DNA of 64,000 nt, taken from positions 1-64,000 of the forward strand of contig NZ_JAJTBB010000026.1 of NCBI RefSeq assembly GCF_021287135.1. Direction: 5' to 3'. Positions 1 through 8,560 of this stretch are shown piece after piece (the stretch's first letter is position 1; every line of letters begins with the position of its first letter). The notes beneath the pieces were generated by a model, which had not been told where the DNA came from, ran no database searches, and worked only from the letters and a program-made list of their open reading frames with translations. Made by a program: the position numbers and the translations under genes. This DNA is from Acidovorax sp. Its GTDB lineage: Bacteria; Pseudomonadota; Gammaproteobacteria; Burkholderiales; Burkholderiaceae_C.

Positions 1-444
1 GCCGGGGGAGCGGCGGCCTACAGCGGCAGCATCCCCTTCACGCTGAACTGCACCACGCCCAGCTACCAGTTCAGCGGCACCATCACCGTGACCAACAACA
101 CGGGCACGGCCGCGCCCATCACCGTGGCGGCGGGCAGCGTGTGCACCGTGAGCCAGGGCGCACTGCCGGGCGTGACGGGTGCCACCTGGGGCGCCCCGGT
201 GTACGTGCAGCCCAGCGGGGCCATGCCCGGGGCGGGCTCGCAGACCATCACGATCACCAATACGCTGACCCTGAACGGTGGCGGCGGCAATGGCAATGGC
301 AATGGGGGCAACGGCAACGGAGGCAATGGCCCCAACGGCAACGCCACGCCCGTGCCCACGCTGGGCGAGGGCGGGCTGGTGGCCCTGGTGGGGCTGATGC
401 TGGCGGCGATGGCCGGGATGCGGCGGCGCGTGCTGCGGGCCTGA
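1..444 (+). CDS. IPTL-CTERM sorted surface protein, C-terminal part only
   Basis: The reading frame is open from the first base, so the gene begins before the window; 147 residues are visible. They form a beta-rich, Thr/Asn/Gly-rich extracellular segment with two cysteines (residues 17 and 41 of the visible part), then a glycine-asparagine run (about residues 93-112), then a tripartite tail: VPTLGEGG, a hydrophobic helix and the basic end RRRVLRA. That tail matches the IPTL-CTERM signal processed by exosortase XrtH in betaproteobacteria, so the protein is probably exported, cut near the signal and released or anchored at the surface. No exosortase gene is in the window. The signal assignment is firm; the function of the body cannot be told. 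Confidence 0.8.
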   Translation, partial: AGGAAAYSGSIPFTLNCTTPSYQFSGTITVTNNTGTAAPITVAAGSVCTVSQGALPGVTGATWGAPVYVQPSGAMPGAGSQTITITNTLTLNGGGGNGNGNGGNGNGGNGPNGNATPVPTLGEGGLVALVGLMLAAMAGMRRRVLRA

Positions 445-642
445 GCGGCTGGCCTGTGGACCGGCCCCGCCTTGGTGGCGCAATGCCTGCGTCAGCGTTG
501 GGGCGGGTGCGGTGCAGCCGGCAGCACCCTCGCGCTGCCGGGGGCCGTGGCAGTGCGCCAAGCGCACAACGCTGGCGATGACGGGGTCGATGTTTTCCGG
601 TCCGCCCTCCGAACGGGGGCACTTTCTATTTGCGAAAAGCGT

Positions 643-1464
643 ATGCAAACTTCGTCCACCCAGGCTTCGACGCCGCCCCCGCTGCCCCTGTTTTACCGGG
701 AGCTGCAGCCGCTGGACCCGCAGCGGTATCTGGGCCATGGCGTGCGCACGGGCCAGAACTTCACGGCCGCGGCCAAGGCCAATGCCGTGCCGCTGGGGGT
801 GAGCGAGTTTCCGTGGGCCAGCAGACACTATCCGATCGTGTTCGGCCCCGAGGGCCCGGGCAGCATTCCAGTGGCGATCACGGCGGTGGTGGAGGGGCGC
901 AATCTCTTCGTGGACGCGCACGGCGCCTGGGAGCCCGGCGTGTATGTGCCCGGCTACCTGCGCCGGTATCCGTTCTGGGCGCGGGTGGATGAAGGGGTGC
1001 AGCAGGCCCACCTGTGGTTCGACCCGCAGGCGGGATACGTGGTGCCGTTGCAGGACGACAGCGCCGCGCGGCCCTTGTTTGACTTTCGCGGGCAGCCCAA
1101 CGCGGCACTGAACGAGATCGTGCAGTTCTGCCTGCAGTGCCTGCAGGATGAATTCGCGACGGCGCAGTTCATGGCCGCGCTCACCCGCGAGCGGCTGCTG
1201 GTGGACAGGCAGGCGCGCATCGAACTCTCGCCCGGCCGGTTCTATGAACTCGGTGGATTCCGCACGGTGGATGCCGAGGCGTTCCACCGCCTCCCGGAGG
1301 CCACGCTGGCGCAATGGGTGCGCAACGGCTGGGCGGCGCTGGTGGCGGTGCACCACTGGTCGCTTGCCCACAACTGGCAGCAGCTGCTGGCCCTGCACCA
1401 TCGCATGGAGCAGCAGCAACAACAAGGCCCGGCCGTCGCGGGGCCTGCGCTGCACCATGCATAG
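643..1464 (+). CDS. SapC family protein
   Basis: This 273-residue protein resembles the SapC family (PF07277), a domain named after a Caulobacter protein linked to S-layer secretion and often found near TonB receptors or flavin-dependent halogenases. Visible family traits are an N-terminal stretch with HYPIVF at about residues 63-68, a central WFD motif, and a C-terminal part with FYELGGFRTVD. There is no signal peptide or membrane helix. The ATG at 643 is chosen because upstream codons are low-complexity and lack a ribosome binding site. It lies 75 bp before the acyltransferase gene and may share its transcript. The biochemical role of the family is not established. Confidence 0.75.
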   Translation: MQTSSTQASTPPPLPLFYRELQPLDPQRYLGHGVRTGQNFTAAAKANAVPLGVSEFPWASRHYPIVFGPEGPGSIPVAITAVVEGRNLFVDAHGAWEPGVYVPGYLRRYPFWARVDEGVQQAHLWFDPQAGYVVPLQDDSAARPLFDFRGQPNAALNEIVQFCLQCLQDEFATAQFMAALTRERLLVDRQARIELSPGRFYELGGFRTVDAEAFHRLPEATLAQWVRNGWAALVAVHHWSLAHNWQQLLALHHRMEQQQQQGPAVAGPALHHA

Positions 1465-1539
1465 CCTTTGCCGCGGCTTCCTGTGCCTTGTGGCACGGCA
1501 CCGCACCCCCGCCAACCTTCTGTTCTGGACGGCACGACG

Positions 1540-2160
1540 ATGAGTGGTTTCAGCTTTTCCCTCCGGCCTCCCGGCCTCCCGGCCCCCCGTGGCGTGCTGG
1601 TCCATGTGGAAACTGCCCAGTACGTGCTGCGCAGCATCACGGCCGCTGATGTGACGCCGGAGTTTGCGGCGTGGTTCGACGACCCCCTGATGCTGCAGGG
1701 CCTGAACCTGCCGGCGCTGCATTTCTCGGTGGAAGGGCTGCGGGCGTTTGTCGCGAGCTTCAACAACCTGGACAATTTTCTGATCGGTGCCTTTGCCCGG
1801 GACAGCGGCCAGCTGCGGGGGTTTTACAACTTCAGCGTCAACCCGGCCCACCGGCTGGCCACGCTGACGCTGGGGATGGAGCCGCGGTCCGGGCTGGGGC
1901 GCGCCATCTTGTGGGAGACGGCCGGACCGCTGTTCGACGAAATGTTTGCCAAGGCCGCCATCGACAAGATCTCCGGCCGCATCCTGGTGAGCAACCGCCG
2001 CGTGCTGTTTGCGTTGATGGACAACGACCATTTCGTCAGCGAAGGGCTGCTGCGCCAGGAGTGCATGGGCCGGGACGGCAAGCGGCTCGACGTTCTTGCC
2101 GTCGCCTGCTTCAAGGACGAGGCCCTGCGCCCCAAGAAGACGCCGCCCCACCATGGCTGA
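1540..2160 (+). CDS. GNAT family acyltransferase
   Basis: A 206-residue protein with the layout of a RimJ/RimL-like GNAT: an N-terminal YVLRSITAADV strand-helix (about residues 28-38), a central beta region ending in TLGMEPRSGLGRA (about 110-122) that would form the acyl-CoA or acyl-carrier pyrophosphate loop, and a C-terminal SNRRVLFALMDNDHF helix typical of the family. The stop overlaps the next gene start by 8 bp (ATGGCTGA), so it is probably co-translated with the acyl-AMP ligase. In that setting the donor could be an acyl-ACP, which is my inference. Acceptor unknown. Confidence 0.7.
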   Translation: MSGFSFSLRPPGLPAPRGVLVHVETAQYVLRSITAADVTPEFAAWFDDPLMLQGLNLPALHFSVEGLRAFVASFNNLDNFLIGAFARDSGQLRGFYNFSVNPAHRLATLTLGMEPRSGLGRAILWETAGPLFDEMFAKAAIDKISGRILVSNRRVLFALMDNDHFVSEGLLRQECMGRDGKRLDVLAVACFKDEALRPKKTPPHHG

Positions 2161-3877
2161 CGCGGCAGTGCGCGCCGAGCGGCGCATGGGCGGCTTTTCG
2201 TCGCTGCCGCAGGCCTTGCGGTATGCGGCCACGGCGTTCCCGGAGCAGGGATTCAGCTACTTCGACGGCCAGGGGCAGTTGAGCGCCCGCATGGGGTATG
2301 GCGAGCTGTGGCGCCGCGCCTGCGCGGTGGCGGTCTGGATGCGCACGGGCATTGCCGCCCAGCGGGGCACCCGGATCGGGCTGCTGGCGCAGACGGGGCC
2401 GGACTTCATCGTGCATTTCTGTGCGTGCCAGCTGCTGGGGTGGGTTCCCTGCCCGCTGCCGCTGCCCGCCTCGTTGCAGGGCGCCAGCCGCTACCAGCAG
2501 GCCCTGGCCAACCTGCAGGCCGCGGCCGGCATTGAGCTGCTGATCGGCCCCCGGCAACTGTTGGCCTCGCTGCAGACAGGCCTGTCCGGGCTGGCGGGGC
2601 TGGACTACGAAGCAACGGCCCACCTGGGCGGCGACGAGGCCACCTGCGCTGCGGCCTGGCGGGCCGGTGGTACGCCCGAGCCGTCGGACGTGGCGTATGT
2701 GCAGTTTTCCTCGGGTTCGACGGCCCAGCCCAAGGGCATTGCGATTGCGCACCGGGCCTTGATGGCCAATGTGGATGACATCCTGCGCCACGGCCTGCGC
2801 GTGGTGCCGCAGGACCGGGCGTTTTCGTGGCTCCCGTACTACCACGACATGGGCTTGGTGGGCCTGCTGCTGGCGCCGATCTGCGGCCAGGTGAGCGTGG
2901 ATTACCTGGCGCCGTCTTCCTTCGTGCGGCGTCCCCATGTGTGGCTGGCCCTGATGGAGCGGCAGGGCAGCACGATCACCTATGCGCCCGGCTTTGCCTA
3001 CGCGTTGGCGGCCCGGCGGCTGCCGCCGGGAGCGCCGGTGCCCCGGCTGCACGCGCTGCGGATCGCGGGCGTGGGCGGCGACCAGGTCCACGCCGCCCAG
3101 CTGCAGGAATTTGGCCGCGCCCTGGCCCCCCACGGGTTCGACAGGAATGCGTTCAAGCCCAGCTATGGACTGGCGGAAGCTACCCTGGCCGTGACGATGT
3201 GCGATGCGCCGTTCGACCGGCTGCAGCGGCACTTTGCCATCGGCGATGACGGCGCGGTGCGGGAGGTGGACGCAGCCGAGCCCGCGGCGCGTGCGCTGGT
3301 GAGCTGCGGCAAGGCGCTGCCGGGCTGGACCGTGACCGTGGTGGATGCGCAGGGCCGGCCGCTGCCGCCCCTGCGGGTGGGGGGCATCGTGGTGAAGGGC
3401 GAGGCGCAAATGTCGGGCTTGCTGGAACACGGGCGCCTGGAGGCGGTGGACCGGTCGCGGGGCATCGAGACCGGCGACCTGGGCTTCAGGGCCGCCGATG
3501 GCGAATGGTTCGTCGTGGGGCGCGGCGCAGACCTGGTCATCGTCCGCGGGAGAAACCTCTGGCCCCTGGACCTGGAGCGGGTGGCTGCGCAAGTCCTGGG
3601 GGCCGACACCGACGACCTGATGCTGCTGCAAAAGGAAGGCCCCGGGGCGGAACTGGTGCTGCTGGTGCAGGAGAAGGCCGCGGCCCGTGTGCAGGGCGCG
3701 GAGCACCACGGCCATTTGGTGGCGGCGCTGGTGGCCGCCTGTGGCGCGGCCGTGCAGCCTTGCGTGGTGGCCAACGGGACCATTGAGCGGACGTCGTCCG
3801 GCAAGAAGGCCCGCGGCCCCACCCGCGCCCGGTTCCTGGGCGGCCGCATTGCGCACCGCCCCATTTTTCCCAGCTGA
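2153..3877 (+). CDS. fatty acyl-AMP ligase (FAAL)
   Basis: A 574-residue ANL-superfamily adenylating enzyme. The P-loop-like motif is FSSGSTAQPKG (about residue 186), followed by SWLPYYHDMGLVG, PSYGLAEA, TGDLGF, and the C-terminal hinge and catalytic lysine region ERTSSGKKAR. The sequences WLPxYHDMGL and GADLVIVRGRNLWPLDLE are characteristic of fatty acyl-AMP ligases, which activate a free fatty acid and pass it to an acyl carrier protein rather than to CoA. The acyl carrier protein gene follows at once (TGATG overlap), which supports this. The ATG at 2153 overlaps the upstream stop. Start codons further upstream give proline/arginine-rich sequence and were rejected. Confidence 0.88.
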   Translation: MADAAVRAERRMGGFSSLPQALRYAATAFPEQGFSYFDGQGQLSARMGYGELWRRACAVAVWMRTGIAAQRGTRIGLLAQTGPDFIVHFCACQLLGWVPCPLPLPASLQGASRYQQALANLQAAAGIELLIGPRQLLASLQTGLSGLAGLDYEATAHLGGDEATCAAAWRAGGTPEPSDVAYVQFSSGSTAQPKGIAIAHRALMANVDDILRHGLRVVPQDRAFSWLPYYHDMGLVGLLLAPICGQVSVDYLAPSSFVRRPHVWLALMERQGSTITYAPGFAYALAARRLPPGAPVPRLHALRIAGVGGDQVHAAQLQEFGRALAPHGFDRNAFKPSYGLAEATLAVTMCDAPFDRLQRHFAIGDDGAVREVDAAEPAARALVSCGKALPGWTVTVVDAQGRPLPPLRVGGIVVKGEAQMSGLLEHGRLEAVDRSRGIETGDLGFRAADGEWFVVGRGADLVIVRGRNLWPLDLERVAAQVLGADTDDLMLLQKEGPGAELVLLVQEKAAARVQGAEHHGHLVAALVAACGAAVQPCVVANGTIERTSSGKKARGPTRARFLGGRIAHRPIFPS

Positions 3878-4119
3878 TGATGAAGGACAAGGAAACCATG
3901 ACCCACTTCGACACAATACAACGGCTGATTGCCGAGAGCCTGCTGATCCCTGCGGAGTCCATCCGCCCGGAGGACGGGATCGCGCAATTGAAGAACATCG
4001 ACAGCCTGACGTTTGAAATGATTCTGGTCTCGATCGAATCAGAAACCGGCCGCACGATCGATCCCATGGATCTGATGCACGTGAGGACGGTGGGCGATCT
4101 GGCAAAGCTCCTGGACTGA
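3877..4119 (+). CDS. acyl carrier protein
   Basis: An 80-residue acyl carrier protein. The phosphopantetheine site is the serine of NIDSLTFE (about residue 43), and the helix pattern around it (LLIPAESIRPEDGI before, MILVSIESETGRTI after) fits the PP-binding fold. It would carry the acyl chain loaded by the upstream FAAL. The start at 3877 overlaps the FAAL stop; an alternative ATG at 3898 has a better purine-rich ribosome binding site (AAGGA 8-10 bases before) and removes seven residues. The stop overlaps the next start as TGATG. The carrier is dedicated rather than housekeeping, judging by its sequence and operon position. Confidence 0.85.
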   Translation: MMKDKETMTHFDTIQRLIAESLLIPAESIRPEDGIAQLKNIDSLTFEMILVSIESETGRTIDPMDLMHVRTVGDLAKLLD

Positions 4120-4910
4120 TGGAACGGCCTGCGCTGTACATCGTCACCGGCACCTCCCGGGGTTTTGGCGAGGCGCTGGCCGCCTTGCTGCTGGAGCAGC
4201 CGGGAACGCGGGTGCTGGCGCTGTCCCGGCAGGTCAGTCCGGCCCTGCAGGCGCGCGCCGATGCGCAGGGCGCGGCGCTGGAGCAATGGCCGGTGGACCT
4301 GCGCTATGGCGCGGCAGTGGCGCGCCGTCTGGCGCAGTGGCTTGCCGGGCAGCCGGCGCGCTGGCGCGAGGTGTGCCTGGTCAACAACGCCGCGCTGCTG
4401 CCCGCCAGGATTGCCCCCGTGTCCGAAAGCGCCGCGGACGACATCGACGACGTGCTGCGCGTGAACCTGCATACGCCCCTGCAGCTGACGGCGCAGTTCC
4501 TGCGCAGCACCGAGGCATGGCCGGTGCCGCGCAAGGTTCTCAACATCTCGTCCGGCCTGGCGCGCGCGCCCATGGCCTCCATGGCGCTGTACAGCGCTGC
4601 CAAGGCAGGCGTGGACCAGTTCACGCTGTGCCTGGCCCTGGAAGAAGCCCGCAAACCGTTTGGCGCCAAGGTCTGCGCCCTGGCGCCGGGCGTGGTGGAC
4701 ACGGGCATGCAGCAGCAGATGCGCGACACGGCCGAGGCGCAGTTTCCCGACGCGGCGCGGTTTCGCTTTCTGCACGCGTCAAAGCGGCTGATGCCTGCCG
4801 CGCAGGCGGCCCGCAAAGCACTCGACCTGCTGGAAAGCCCGGATTTCGGCGCGCGGCCGCTGGCCGAACTGCGCCAGGGGGCCGCAGCCGCCCCGCCCAA
4901 AGCGCCCTAG
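4119..4910 (+). CDS. short-chain dehydrogenase/reductase
   Basis: A 263-residue classical SDR. It has the cofactor motif TGTSRGFG (residues 10-17), an NNAA motif (89-92), serine in NISSG (about 144) and the catalytic YSAAK (Tyr158, Lys162). The first turn, with Ser-Arg after TGT, suggests NADP(H) preference and resembles sepiapterin-reductase-like and benzil-reductase-like SDRs. In this operon a role in oxidising or reducing a hydroxyl or keto group on the carrier-bound acyl chain, possibly made by the P450, is plausible but unproven. It is translationally coupled to the ACP gene and ends 8 bp before the P450 start. Confidence 0.83.
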   Translation: MERPALYIVTGTSRGFGEALAALLLEQPGTRVLALSRQVSPALQARADAQGAALEQWPVDLRYGAAVARRLAQWLAGQPARWREVCLVNNAALLPARIAPVSESAADDIDDVLRVNLHTPLQLTAQFLRSTEAWPVPRKVLNISSGLARAPMASMALYSAAKAGVDQFTLCLALEEARKPFGAKVCALAPGVVDTGMQQQMRDTAEAQFPDAARFRFLHASKRLMPAAQAARKALDLLESPDFGARPLAELRQGAAAAPPKAP

Positions 4911-4918
4911 GAGAGCCC

Positions 4919-6220
4919 ATGAAGCACATGAACACCGCGTCCGACTGCTGCACCTACCTGTACGAGCAGGCGCGCAGCGCCCCCGGGCGCAATTCCGTGA
5001 TCGAATCCGACGGGCGGCGGGTGCTGGTGGTCCAGGACTGGGTCGATGCGGACCGCATCATGCGCCGCAACCTGGCCAACTACCCGAAGAACCTGCACTG
5101 GTTCGTGCAGGTGGCCGGCAACTCGCGCCTCACGGAGGAGGGCGAGGCGTGGAAGTTTCGCTGGGACCTGTCCCAGCCCTTCTTCAGCAAGTACGACCAT
5201 GCCCGTGGCTGCGCGGTGAGCTTGCAGCACGCCCAGAACATGGCCCGGCATCTGGCGGCCTCCAGCGGGCGCGCGGTGCTCGACGAGGGTGTGATCCACG
5301 AGAGCATGCTGTCCATCTTCACGCAGATGTTTTTGGAGGTGGCGCTGCAGGACGTGCCCATGCCGCACGGCAATGCGTCCCGGCTGATTGAACTGGCCTC
5401 GGCGTTTGCGTTCAAGGCGCCTGGCAAGGAGCGGGGCGGGTACCCGCGCGAGCATCTGCGCGAGATCCTGGCGCTGAGAAAAGAGACCTTTGCCGCGCTG
5501 CAATCCCTGCGGGGGCTGCCCCAGCCGGCGCCCCTGCTGAAGAAATTGCTGGACGCCGAGCTGGTGGAAGGCGCGGATTTCCAGTTTGAAAAAGAGCTGG
5601 TCATGCTGTTTGGCGCCGGGACGGACACGGCCGCCTATTCCGTGGGCTGGGCGCTGCACCTGCTGGCCCAGTACCCCGAGGTCCAGGCGCGCCTGCAGCG
5701 CGCGGTGGATGCGGTGTATGCCGCGCACCCGCAGGGCCCGGCGCTGGCCGAAGCCCTGGCCTCGTGCCCCGAGCTGAAGTACTTCATCGCCGAACTGCTG
5801 CGGCTGTATCCGCCGTTGCCGTTCGTGACTCGCGTGGCCAAGGGGGCGGACCAGCTCTCGGACATGGCGGCGCAGCCGGGGGACGTGGTGATCGTGTCCC
5901 TGGTGGGGGTGAACCACAAAGGCCTGGCGCGCACCGACCCGTGGGTGCCCGATATCGACGCCGCCATGCGCGAGGGCATCGGGGCCGGCAGCGGCACCCA
6001 TTCCAGCTTCATCTGGGGGCCGCGCGTCTGTGGCGGCCGGGATTTCGCGCTGCTGGAGCTCAGCGTCGTGCTGGGGGTGCTGGTGCACGAGCTTCAATGC
6101 ACCGCCTCCTCGCAAGAGGCGCTGGCGTACGAATGGGTGGGGCAAATGCGCCGCAAGGGCGGGCACCGTGTGCGCGTTGCGCCGCGCAGCACGGTCGCGC
6201 CAGAGGCACATTTGCCATAA
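4919..6220 (+). CDS. cytochrome P450
   Basis: A 433-residue soluble bacterial P450 without a membrane anchor. The I-helix has GAGTDT (residues 232-237), the K-helix ExxR is ELLR (292-295), and the haem-ligand loop is FIWGPRVCGG with Cys371. All the key residues are present. It is the last gene of the acyl-AMP ligase/ACP/SDR operon, so the substrate may be an ACP-bound fatty acyl chain, as in P450 BioI; that comparison is an inference from context. Redox partners (ferredoxin, reductase) are not in the window. The ATG at 4919 follows a GGAGAG ribosome binding site 8 bp after the SDR stop. Confidence 0.88.
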   Translation: MKHMNTASDCCTYLYEQARSAPGRNSVIESDGRRVLVVQDWVDADRIMRRNLANYPKNLHWFVQVAGNSRLTEEGEAWKFRWDLSQPFFSKYDHARGCAVSLQHAQNMARHLAASSGRAVLDEGVIHESMLSIFTQMFLEVALQDVPMPHGNASRLIELASAFAFKAPGKERGGYPREHLREILALRKETFAALQSLRGLPQPAPLLKKLLDAELVEGADFQFEKELVMLFGAGTDTAAYSVGWALHLLAQYPEVQARLQRAVDAVYAAHPQGPALAEALASCPELKYFIAELLRLYPPLPFVTRVAKGADQLSDMAAQPGDVVIVSLVGVNHKGLARTDPWVPDIDAAMREGIGAGSGTHSSFIWGPRVCGGRDFALLELSVVLGVLVHELQCTASSQEALAYEWVGQMRRKGGHRVRVAPRSTVAPEAHLP

Positions 6221-6271
6221 AGGGCCATGCCGGGCGGCGTTCCGCCAGGCCTCAGCCCGCGCCGGCGGTGG

Positions 6272-6559
6272 TCAGCCGGGCTGCGTCAGCTGCTCCAACC
6301 GCGCCAGGTAGTGCATGGCGTGCGCGGTGTCGGGCCCGCACATCTCCACCGACGGCATGAGTTCCGCGCACACGGCCGGGCGCTCGGGCTGCCCGAAGAT
6401 GCGGCAGCGCGCGTCGTCCCCCAGCTGGATGCAGCGCACCCCCGCCGGCTTGCCCTGCGGCATGCCCGGGATGGGCGAGCTGATGGAGGGGGCGGTGCAG
6501 CAGGCGCCGCATCCCGGGCGGCAGGCAGGCGTGGCACGGGGTGCCCCGGTGCAGGGCAT
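6272..6559 (-). CDS. YkgJ family cysteine cluster protein
   Basis: A 95-residue protein with eight cysteines including CxxxCxxC near the N-terminus (CRPGCGACC) and a second group [23 protein letters not shown], the pattern of the YkgJ/CxxCxxCC family thought to bind zinc or an iron-sulfur cluster. The start ATG overlaps the stop of the DsbA-like gene as TGATG, so the two are probably co-translated. Function unknown. The N-terminus lacks a signal peptide, so it is probably cytoplasmic. Confidence 0.8.
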   Translation of the reverse strand: MPCTGAPRATPACRPGCGACCTAPSISSPIPGMPQGKPAGVRCIQLGDDARCRIFGQPERPAVCAELMPSVEMCGPDTAHAMHYLARLEQLTQPG

Positions 6560-7332
6560 CAGGATTTGGACTTTGCCTTGGCCAGTTGTTCGTCGAGCCG
6601 GCGCTTGAGGGACTCGTAGGGCTGTACGCCCACCATTTTTTCCCCATCCAACGTGCCGGGCGCCGTGGCACCCAGCACGAACGTGGGGGTGCCGTTGAAT
6701 CCCAGCCGCCGGGCCTCGGCCGCCGAGGCCTTGATCTTGGCCGTGTAGCGGCCTTCGGCTACGCAGGCGTCAATGCGGCTGCTGTCCAGCCCGGCCGCCT
6801 GCACCAGGCGCGCCATGACCGGGGGTGCCAGCGGTTCCGACACGGAGCCGAAGGCCTCCAGCAGCGGCCAGTGCTTGCCCTGTTCGCCAGCGCAGCGGGC
6901 GACCTCGGCCGCCCGCTGGGCGTTGGGGTGGATGTCCAGCGGAAGGTCGCGCAGGATGAGGCGGAGCTTGCCCGTATCGATGTAGTCCTGTCGCAGGCGC
7001 GACAGGGATTCCTGCAGGAAGCGCTTGCAGAACGGGCATTCGTGGTCGGTGAACATCACCAGCGTGAGCGGGGCGGTGGCCGCGCCCAGCGTGTGGCCTT
7101 CCTGGGACAAGTCCACCCGCACGGTGGTGGGGGCTGCCACCGGCGCAGCGGGCGCGGCAGCGGCCGCCCTGGGCTGCTGTTGTTGTTCCAGCAGCTGGCG
7201 GATGGCCCGCAGTTCCTGGAGGATGGCCGCGCCTTGTTCGCGGGACAGGGGTTCGGCGTGCGCGGTGCCGGCCAAGCCGGCCATCACCAGCGAGCAGGCC
7301 AGTGCGGTGTTGCGGAGGAAGAGGGAAGGCAT
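6559..7332 (-). CDS. DsbA-like thioredoxin-fold periplasmic protein
   Basis: A 257-residue exported protein. It starts with a signal peptide (residues about 1-26, ending AHA|EP), then a short glutamine-rich helix, and a thioredoxin fold with the redox motif CPFC in [12 protein letters not shown] (about 115-118) and the cis-proline segment NGTPTFVLG near the C-terminus. This is the layout of DsbA/DsbG-type disulfide oxidoreductases (Thioredoxin_4). It lies 110 bp after a 30-cysteine secreted protein on the same strand, which suggests a client, but this is inference. The start at 7332 is chosen for the signal peptide; the longer frame is proline-rich noise. Confidence 0.83.
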   Translation of the reverse strand: MPSLFLRNTALACSLVMAGLAGTAHAEPLSREQGAAILQELRAIRQLLEQQQQPRAAAAAPAAPVAAPTTVRVDLSQEGHTLGAATAPLTLVMFTDHECPFCKRFLQESLSRLRQDYIDTGKLRLILRDLPLDIHPNAQRAAEVARCAGEQGKHWPLLEAFGSVSEPLAPPVMARLVQAAGLDSSRIDACVAEGRYTAKIKASAAEARRLGFNGTPTFVLGATAPGTLDGEKMVGVQPYESLKRRLDEQLAKAKSKS

Positions 7333-7442
7333 GGACGTGTGAAGGAAAGGGCGAAGGGAAGCGGGTGGAGCGGGCCGGCCGTATTGTGCGCTGTGGCAGG
7401 TGCCGCCACCGCCGGGCTTGGCGGCGGCACCTCTGCGCGGGA

Positions 7443-8426
7443 CTACTGGCAAATGCCGCTGTTGCAGGTGCCGCTCACGCAGTCAGCGGAGACGAGGCAC
7501 GCATTGCCCGCGTTACAGGCTCCGCAGGTGCCGCCGCAGTCGGTATCGGTTTCGGTGCCGTTCTTGACCTGATCGGTGCAGCTGGCTGGCTGGCAGACGC
7601 CCGCGCCGCAGACGTTGCTTTGGCAGTCGGTGCCTGATGAACAGGTCTTGCCCGCTGCACAGGCGCCACAGACGCCGCCACAGTCGGTATCGGTTTCGCT
7701 GCCATTCTTGACCTGGTCATTGCAGGCGGCGGGCTGGCAGACGCCACCGGCGCCGCAGACGTTGCTTTGGCAGTCGGTGCCCACGGAGCAGGTTTTGCCG
7801 TCCCCACACGCGCCACAGGTGCCGCCGCAGTCCACATCGGTCTCGGTGCCGTTGCGTTGCTGGTCTGAGCAGGTGGGGCCCTGACAGGCGCCGTTGATGC
7901 AGGCGCTGCTGTCGCAGGTCTGGCAAATGCCGGGCTGGTAGGCCACGGTGATGGCGCAGTGGGCGCCGCTGCCCAGGAGGCTGCCGCAGCTGTTGGTCTG
8001 TGTGAAGCGGCCTTGGGTGCGGATGTCCTGGATATGGATGGGCTGGCCTGTCTGGTTGTCCAGCTGCAGTGTTTGTTGCGAACCGCTGCTGGCAAAGAGG
8101 GTGGGGGGCGTCAGGTGGAGTGGCCCCACAGCCTGTGCGTCTCCGTACCAGTGCAGGGCTGCCACCGTGGTGGCGAGAAGCGCGGCCGTCATCAGCGGCG
8201 TGGTGCTGCGAAGCCGCAGCAAGCGCTTGCGCGTGGCCAGCAGGATGAAAAGGGCAGCCGCCAGCAAGGTGGTCCAGGACGCGGCCGGCACTGCCATGGC
8301 CCCGGACGCCAGCGCCGCTGAGACGCTGCCAAAGCTGGTGTCGATGGTGAGAGAACCCGTTTCAGCGAAGGCGTGCGACGCGCCCCCCAGCGCTGCGAGG
8401 AGCGCGATCCCAAATTTTCGTTGCAT
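7443..8426 (-). CDS. cysteine-rich protein with internal exosortase-like signal (midcut-by-XrtH type)
   Basis: A 327-residue exported protein. Residues 1-21 form a signal peptide. Residues 46-73 look like an IPTL-CTERM sorting signal placed inside the chain: VPAASW, a hydrophobic helix, then the basic block RKRLLRLR. A second hydrophobic helix follows (about 76-92). Residues 100-168 resemble a small choice-of-anchor beta domain. Residues 186-326 are three repeats of about 48 residues with NGxETDxDCGGxCGAC and [12 protein letters not shown], of the Cys-rich type seen in Myxococcus proteins. There are 30 cysteines, all after the internal signal. The architecture agrees with the family I recall as midcut-by-XrtH, where cleavage would occur in the middle. 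Function unknown. Confidence 0.72.
   Translation of the reverse strand: MQRKFGIALLAALGGASHAFAETGSLTIDTSFGSVSAALASGAMAVPAASWTTLLAAALFILLATRKRLLRLRSTTPLMTAALLATTVAALHWYGDAQAVGPLHLTPPTLFASSGSQQTLQLDNQTGQPIHIQDIRTQGRFTQTNSCGSLLGSGAHCAITVAYQPGICQTCDSSACINGACQGPTCSDQQRNGTETDVDCGGTCGACGDGKTCSVGTDCQSNVCGAGGVCQPAACNDQVKNGSETDTDCGGVCGACAAGKTCSSGTDCQSNVCGAGVCQPASCTDQVKNGTETDTDCGGTCGACNAGNACLVSADCVSGTCNSGICQ
7446..7871 (-). repeat. three tandem repeats of about 147 bp encoding cysteine-rich modules
   Basis: The 3' part of the cysteine-rich gene consists of three tandem units. Identical stretches, such as the 20 bases GCAGACGTTGCTTTGGCAGT, recur 147 bp apart (starting near 7608 and 7755). The third unit has diverged more. 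The near identity of two units suggests recent duplication or ongoing recombination, so copy number may vary between strains. Confidence 0.8.
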
Positions 8427-8480
8427 GGTGTGTTGTGGTTGGTTTTGTAGAGAACGCGGTCCCTCCGGCCGCGCAAAACC

Positions 8481-8508
8481 ATGCTAGCGAGGACTTGTTC
8501 GCACGCAA
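8481..8508 (-). promoter_or_regulatory. candidate sigma-70 promoter for the cysteine-rich protein gene
   Basis: Read on the minus strand, TTGCGT (8508-8503) and TAGCAT (8486-8481) are separated by 16 bp, about 55 bp before the ATG at 8426, in an intergenic stretch richer in A/T than its surroundings. This is a pattern match only. Confidence 0.3.
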
Positions 8509-8560
8509 CAAATTTATGACCAAGGCGATGGCCTGCAGTTGCCGGGCAAAAAATGCCGGG

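Noticed and set aside
280..350. Regular GGCAAT/GGCAAC repeats that might suggest a repeat array
   Set aside because: They encode the Gly-Asn linker of the IPTL-CTERM protein in frame and have no spacers, so this is not a CRISPR or a regulatory array.
2111..4153. A 680-codon minus-strand frame opposite the FAAL and ACP genes
   Set aside because: The FAAL motifs and the TGATG overlaps on the plus strand decide the coding strand. The opposite product is His/Arg/Gln-rich noise.
7446..7871. Possible CRISPR-like array (147-bp period)
   Set aside because: The unit is coding throughout, keeps the frame, and the parts between conserved stretches are related, not unique spacers.
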